Positions 5,863 through 6,601 of a stretch of 6,601 nt of DNA are shown piece by piece. Under the pieces are notes generated by a model. That model was not told where the DNA came from. It did not search any database and saw only the letters and a list, made by a program, of their open reading frames with translations. The stretch is taken from the NCBI GenBank assembly GCA_964533045.1, contig CAZHKT010000170.1, positions 1 through 6,601 on the forward strand, in the 5' to 3' direction. The position numbers and the translations under genes were made by a program. Origin of the DNA: JACQNR01 sp964533045. GTDB lineage: Bacteria > Acidobacteriota > Terriglobia > UBA7540. The stretch's first letter is position 1. Each line of letters begins with the position of its first letter.

Positions 5863-5891
5863 TTTACCCGTCGTCCGTTCCACCTTACACT
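5863..5891 (+). promoter_or_regulatory. Candidate promoter for the MFS gene, very close to its ATG
   Basis: TTTACC (5863-5868) and TACACT (5886-5891) each match four of six consensus bases, with an ideal 17-bp spacer. Transcription would begin about 5898, only about five bases before the ATG. The mRNA would then be near-leaderless, consistent with the missing Shine-Dalgarno site. Confidence 0.4.
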
Positions 5892-5902
5892 TTCCCAAGC
5901 GC

Positions 5903-6601
5903 ATGACCGATCCCGTGCCCGCCCCGCCCCCATCCTCGTCATTCACGGTTCCGCATCTGCGGTGGGGCATCTGCGCCCTCCTGTTCGCCGCGACAACGAT
6001 CAACTACCTTGACCGCATTGTCTTCTCCGTGCTGATTCCGGTCATCCGCGAGGAGATGCACATTTCGGACCTGCAATACGGATACATCAACAGTGCCTTC
6101 CAAGTAGCGTACACGGCGGCCTTCGTTTTCGCCGGCGGCTTCATCGACCGGATCGGAACACGCCTGGGTTATGCGATTTCGGTGGCGTGGTGGTCGCTGG
6201 CGGCGGCGAGTCACGCGCTGGCGCGCACGCCCTGGGGGCTGGGATTCTGGCGCGGCATGCTGGGGGTGGGCGAATCGGGGAACTTTCCCGGCGCGGTGAA
6301 GTCCGTGGCGGAATGGTTCCCGCAGCGCGAGCGCTCGCTGGCCATCGGCATTTTCAACGCCGGCGCCAACGTCGCCTCGATGGCCGGCCCGCCCGTCATC
6401 GTCTGGATGCTGGGCCTCTGGGGTTGGCGGGCTTGCTTTCTGGTGACCGGCGCGCTCGGCATCGGCTGGCTCATCGCCTGGCTTTCCACTTATCAACCTC
6501 CACAACTGCATCCCTGGTTGCGCGAAGCGGAACTCCGGCACATCCAGTCGGACACCGCAACCGGATCCCGCGATGCGCCGATCCCGTGGATGGCCGCGAT
6601 G
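5903..6601 (+). CDS. MFS hexuronate/anion symporter, ACS family (ExuT-like), 3' end missing
   Basis: I translated 233 codons, open to the window edge, so about half of a usual transporter of roughly 430 residues is present. It resembles the anion:cation symporter family of the MFS, which includes hexuronate (ExuT) and D-galactonate carriers and acts in the inner membrane by proton symport. Visible are the first helix ending in NYLDRIVFSVLIP (34-46), the loop 2-3 signature GGFIDRIGTRLGY (78-90), the RGMLGVGESGNFPGAVKS block (117-134) and AEWFPQRERSLAIGIFNAG (136-154), with six hydrophobic segments in all. The first 15 residues are Pro/Ser-rich. The upstream frame is open to a TGA at 5828 but contains no ATG, GTG or TTG, so the ATG at 5903 is the start, despite no ribosome binding site. 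It lies 114 bases after iolB on the same strand. The exact substrate is not determinable. Confidence 0.88.
   Translation, partial: MTDPVPAPPPSSSFTVPHLRWGICALLFAATTINYLDRIVFSVLIPVIREEMHISDLQYGYINSAFQVAYTAAFVFAGGFIDRIGTRLGYAISVAWWSLAAASHALARTPWGLGFWRGMLGVGESGNFPGAVKSVAEWFPQRERSLAIGIFNAGANVASMAGPPVIVWMLGLWGWRACFLVTGALGIGWLIAWLSTYQPPQLHPWLREAELRHIQSDTATGSRDAPIPWMAAM

Noticed and set aside
5939..6541. 200-codon minus-strand ORF opposite the MFS gene
   Set aside because: The plus strand encodes a clear ACS-family transporter across the same bases, and the antisense product is low-complexity Arg/Pro/Ala-rich.
1..6601. CRISPR array, tRNA, rRNA, insertion sequence or attachment site
   Set aside because: Reading both strands, I found no regularly spaced repeats beyond the two-unit dyad at 4682-4724, no cloverleaf or rRNA segment, no transposase and no terminal inverted repeats.

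Overview
This window is chromosomal DNA from a GC-rich bacterium. It carries six genes: five complete and one cut by the right edge. The mix suggests an Acidobacteriota-type or similar soil genome: a type I glutamine synthetase, a bacterial pyruvoyl-dependent arginine decarboxylase followed by a deoxyhypusine-synthase-like protein, an IolB-type isomerase and an ACS-family hexuronate-type transporter. This placement is inference from gene content and base composition. No phylogenetic marker was analysed.

Left part, minus strand, 30-973: a two-gene unit. A 100-residue DUF6922-like protein is followed, with a 4-base ATGA overlap, by a 214-residue AbiEii/MenT-type nucleotidyltransferase. This is the usual layout of a toxin-antitoxin or abortive-infection module. 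The 296 bases between it and glnA hold two hairpins that could end glnA transcription, and a possible 21-codon leader ORF.

Centre: glnA (minus strand, 469 residues from a start set by a Shine-Dalgarno site) diverges from a plus-strand pair: pyruvoyl-dependent arginine decarboxylase, then a deoxyhypusine-synthase-like enzyme. The 316-base divergent spacer holds a near-consensus promoter for the decarboxylase, a weaker one for glnA and a perfect dyad TTATGC-GCG-GCATAA. Together these genes suggest nitrogen assimilation next to arginine-to-agmatine conversion and polyamine formation.

Right part: after three tandem hairpins (4680-4749), a promoter precedes iolB (5-deoxy-glucuronate isomerase). 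A hexuronate/anion symporter of the MFS then begins at 5903 and runs off the window. Its predicted promoter lies so close to the ATG that the mRNA would be almost leaderless. The pair suggests uptake and isomerisation of a uronate or inositol-derived sugar acid.

The most interesting item is the decarboxylase plus DHS-like pair. The DHS-like protein keeps the catalytic lysine, but by eye it differs from eukaryotic DHS at several substrate-contact positions, so its true substrate is open.
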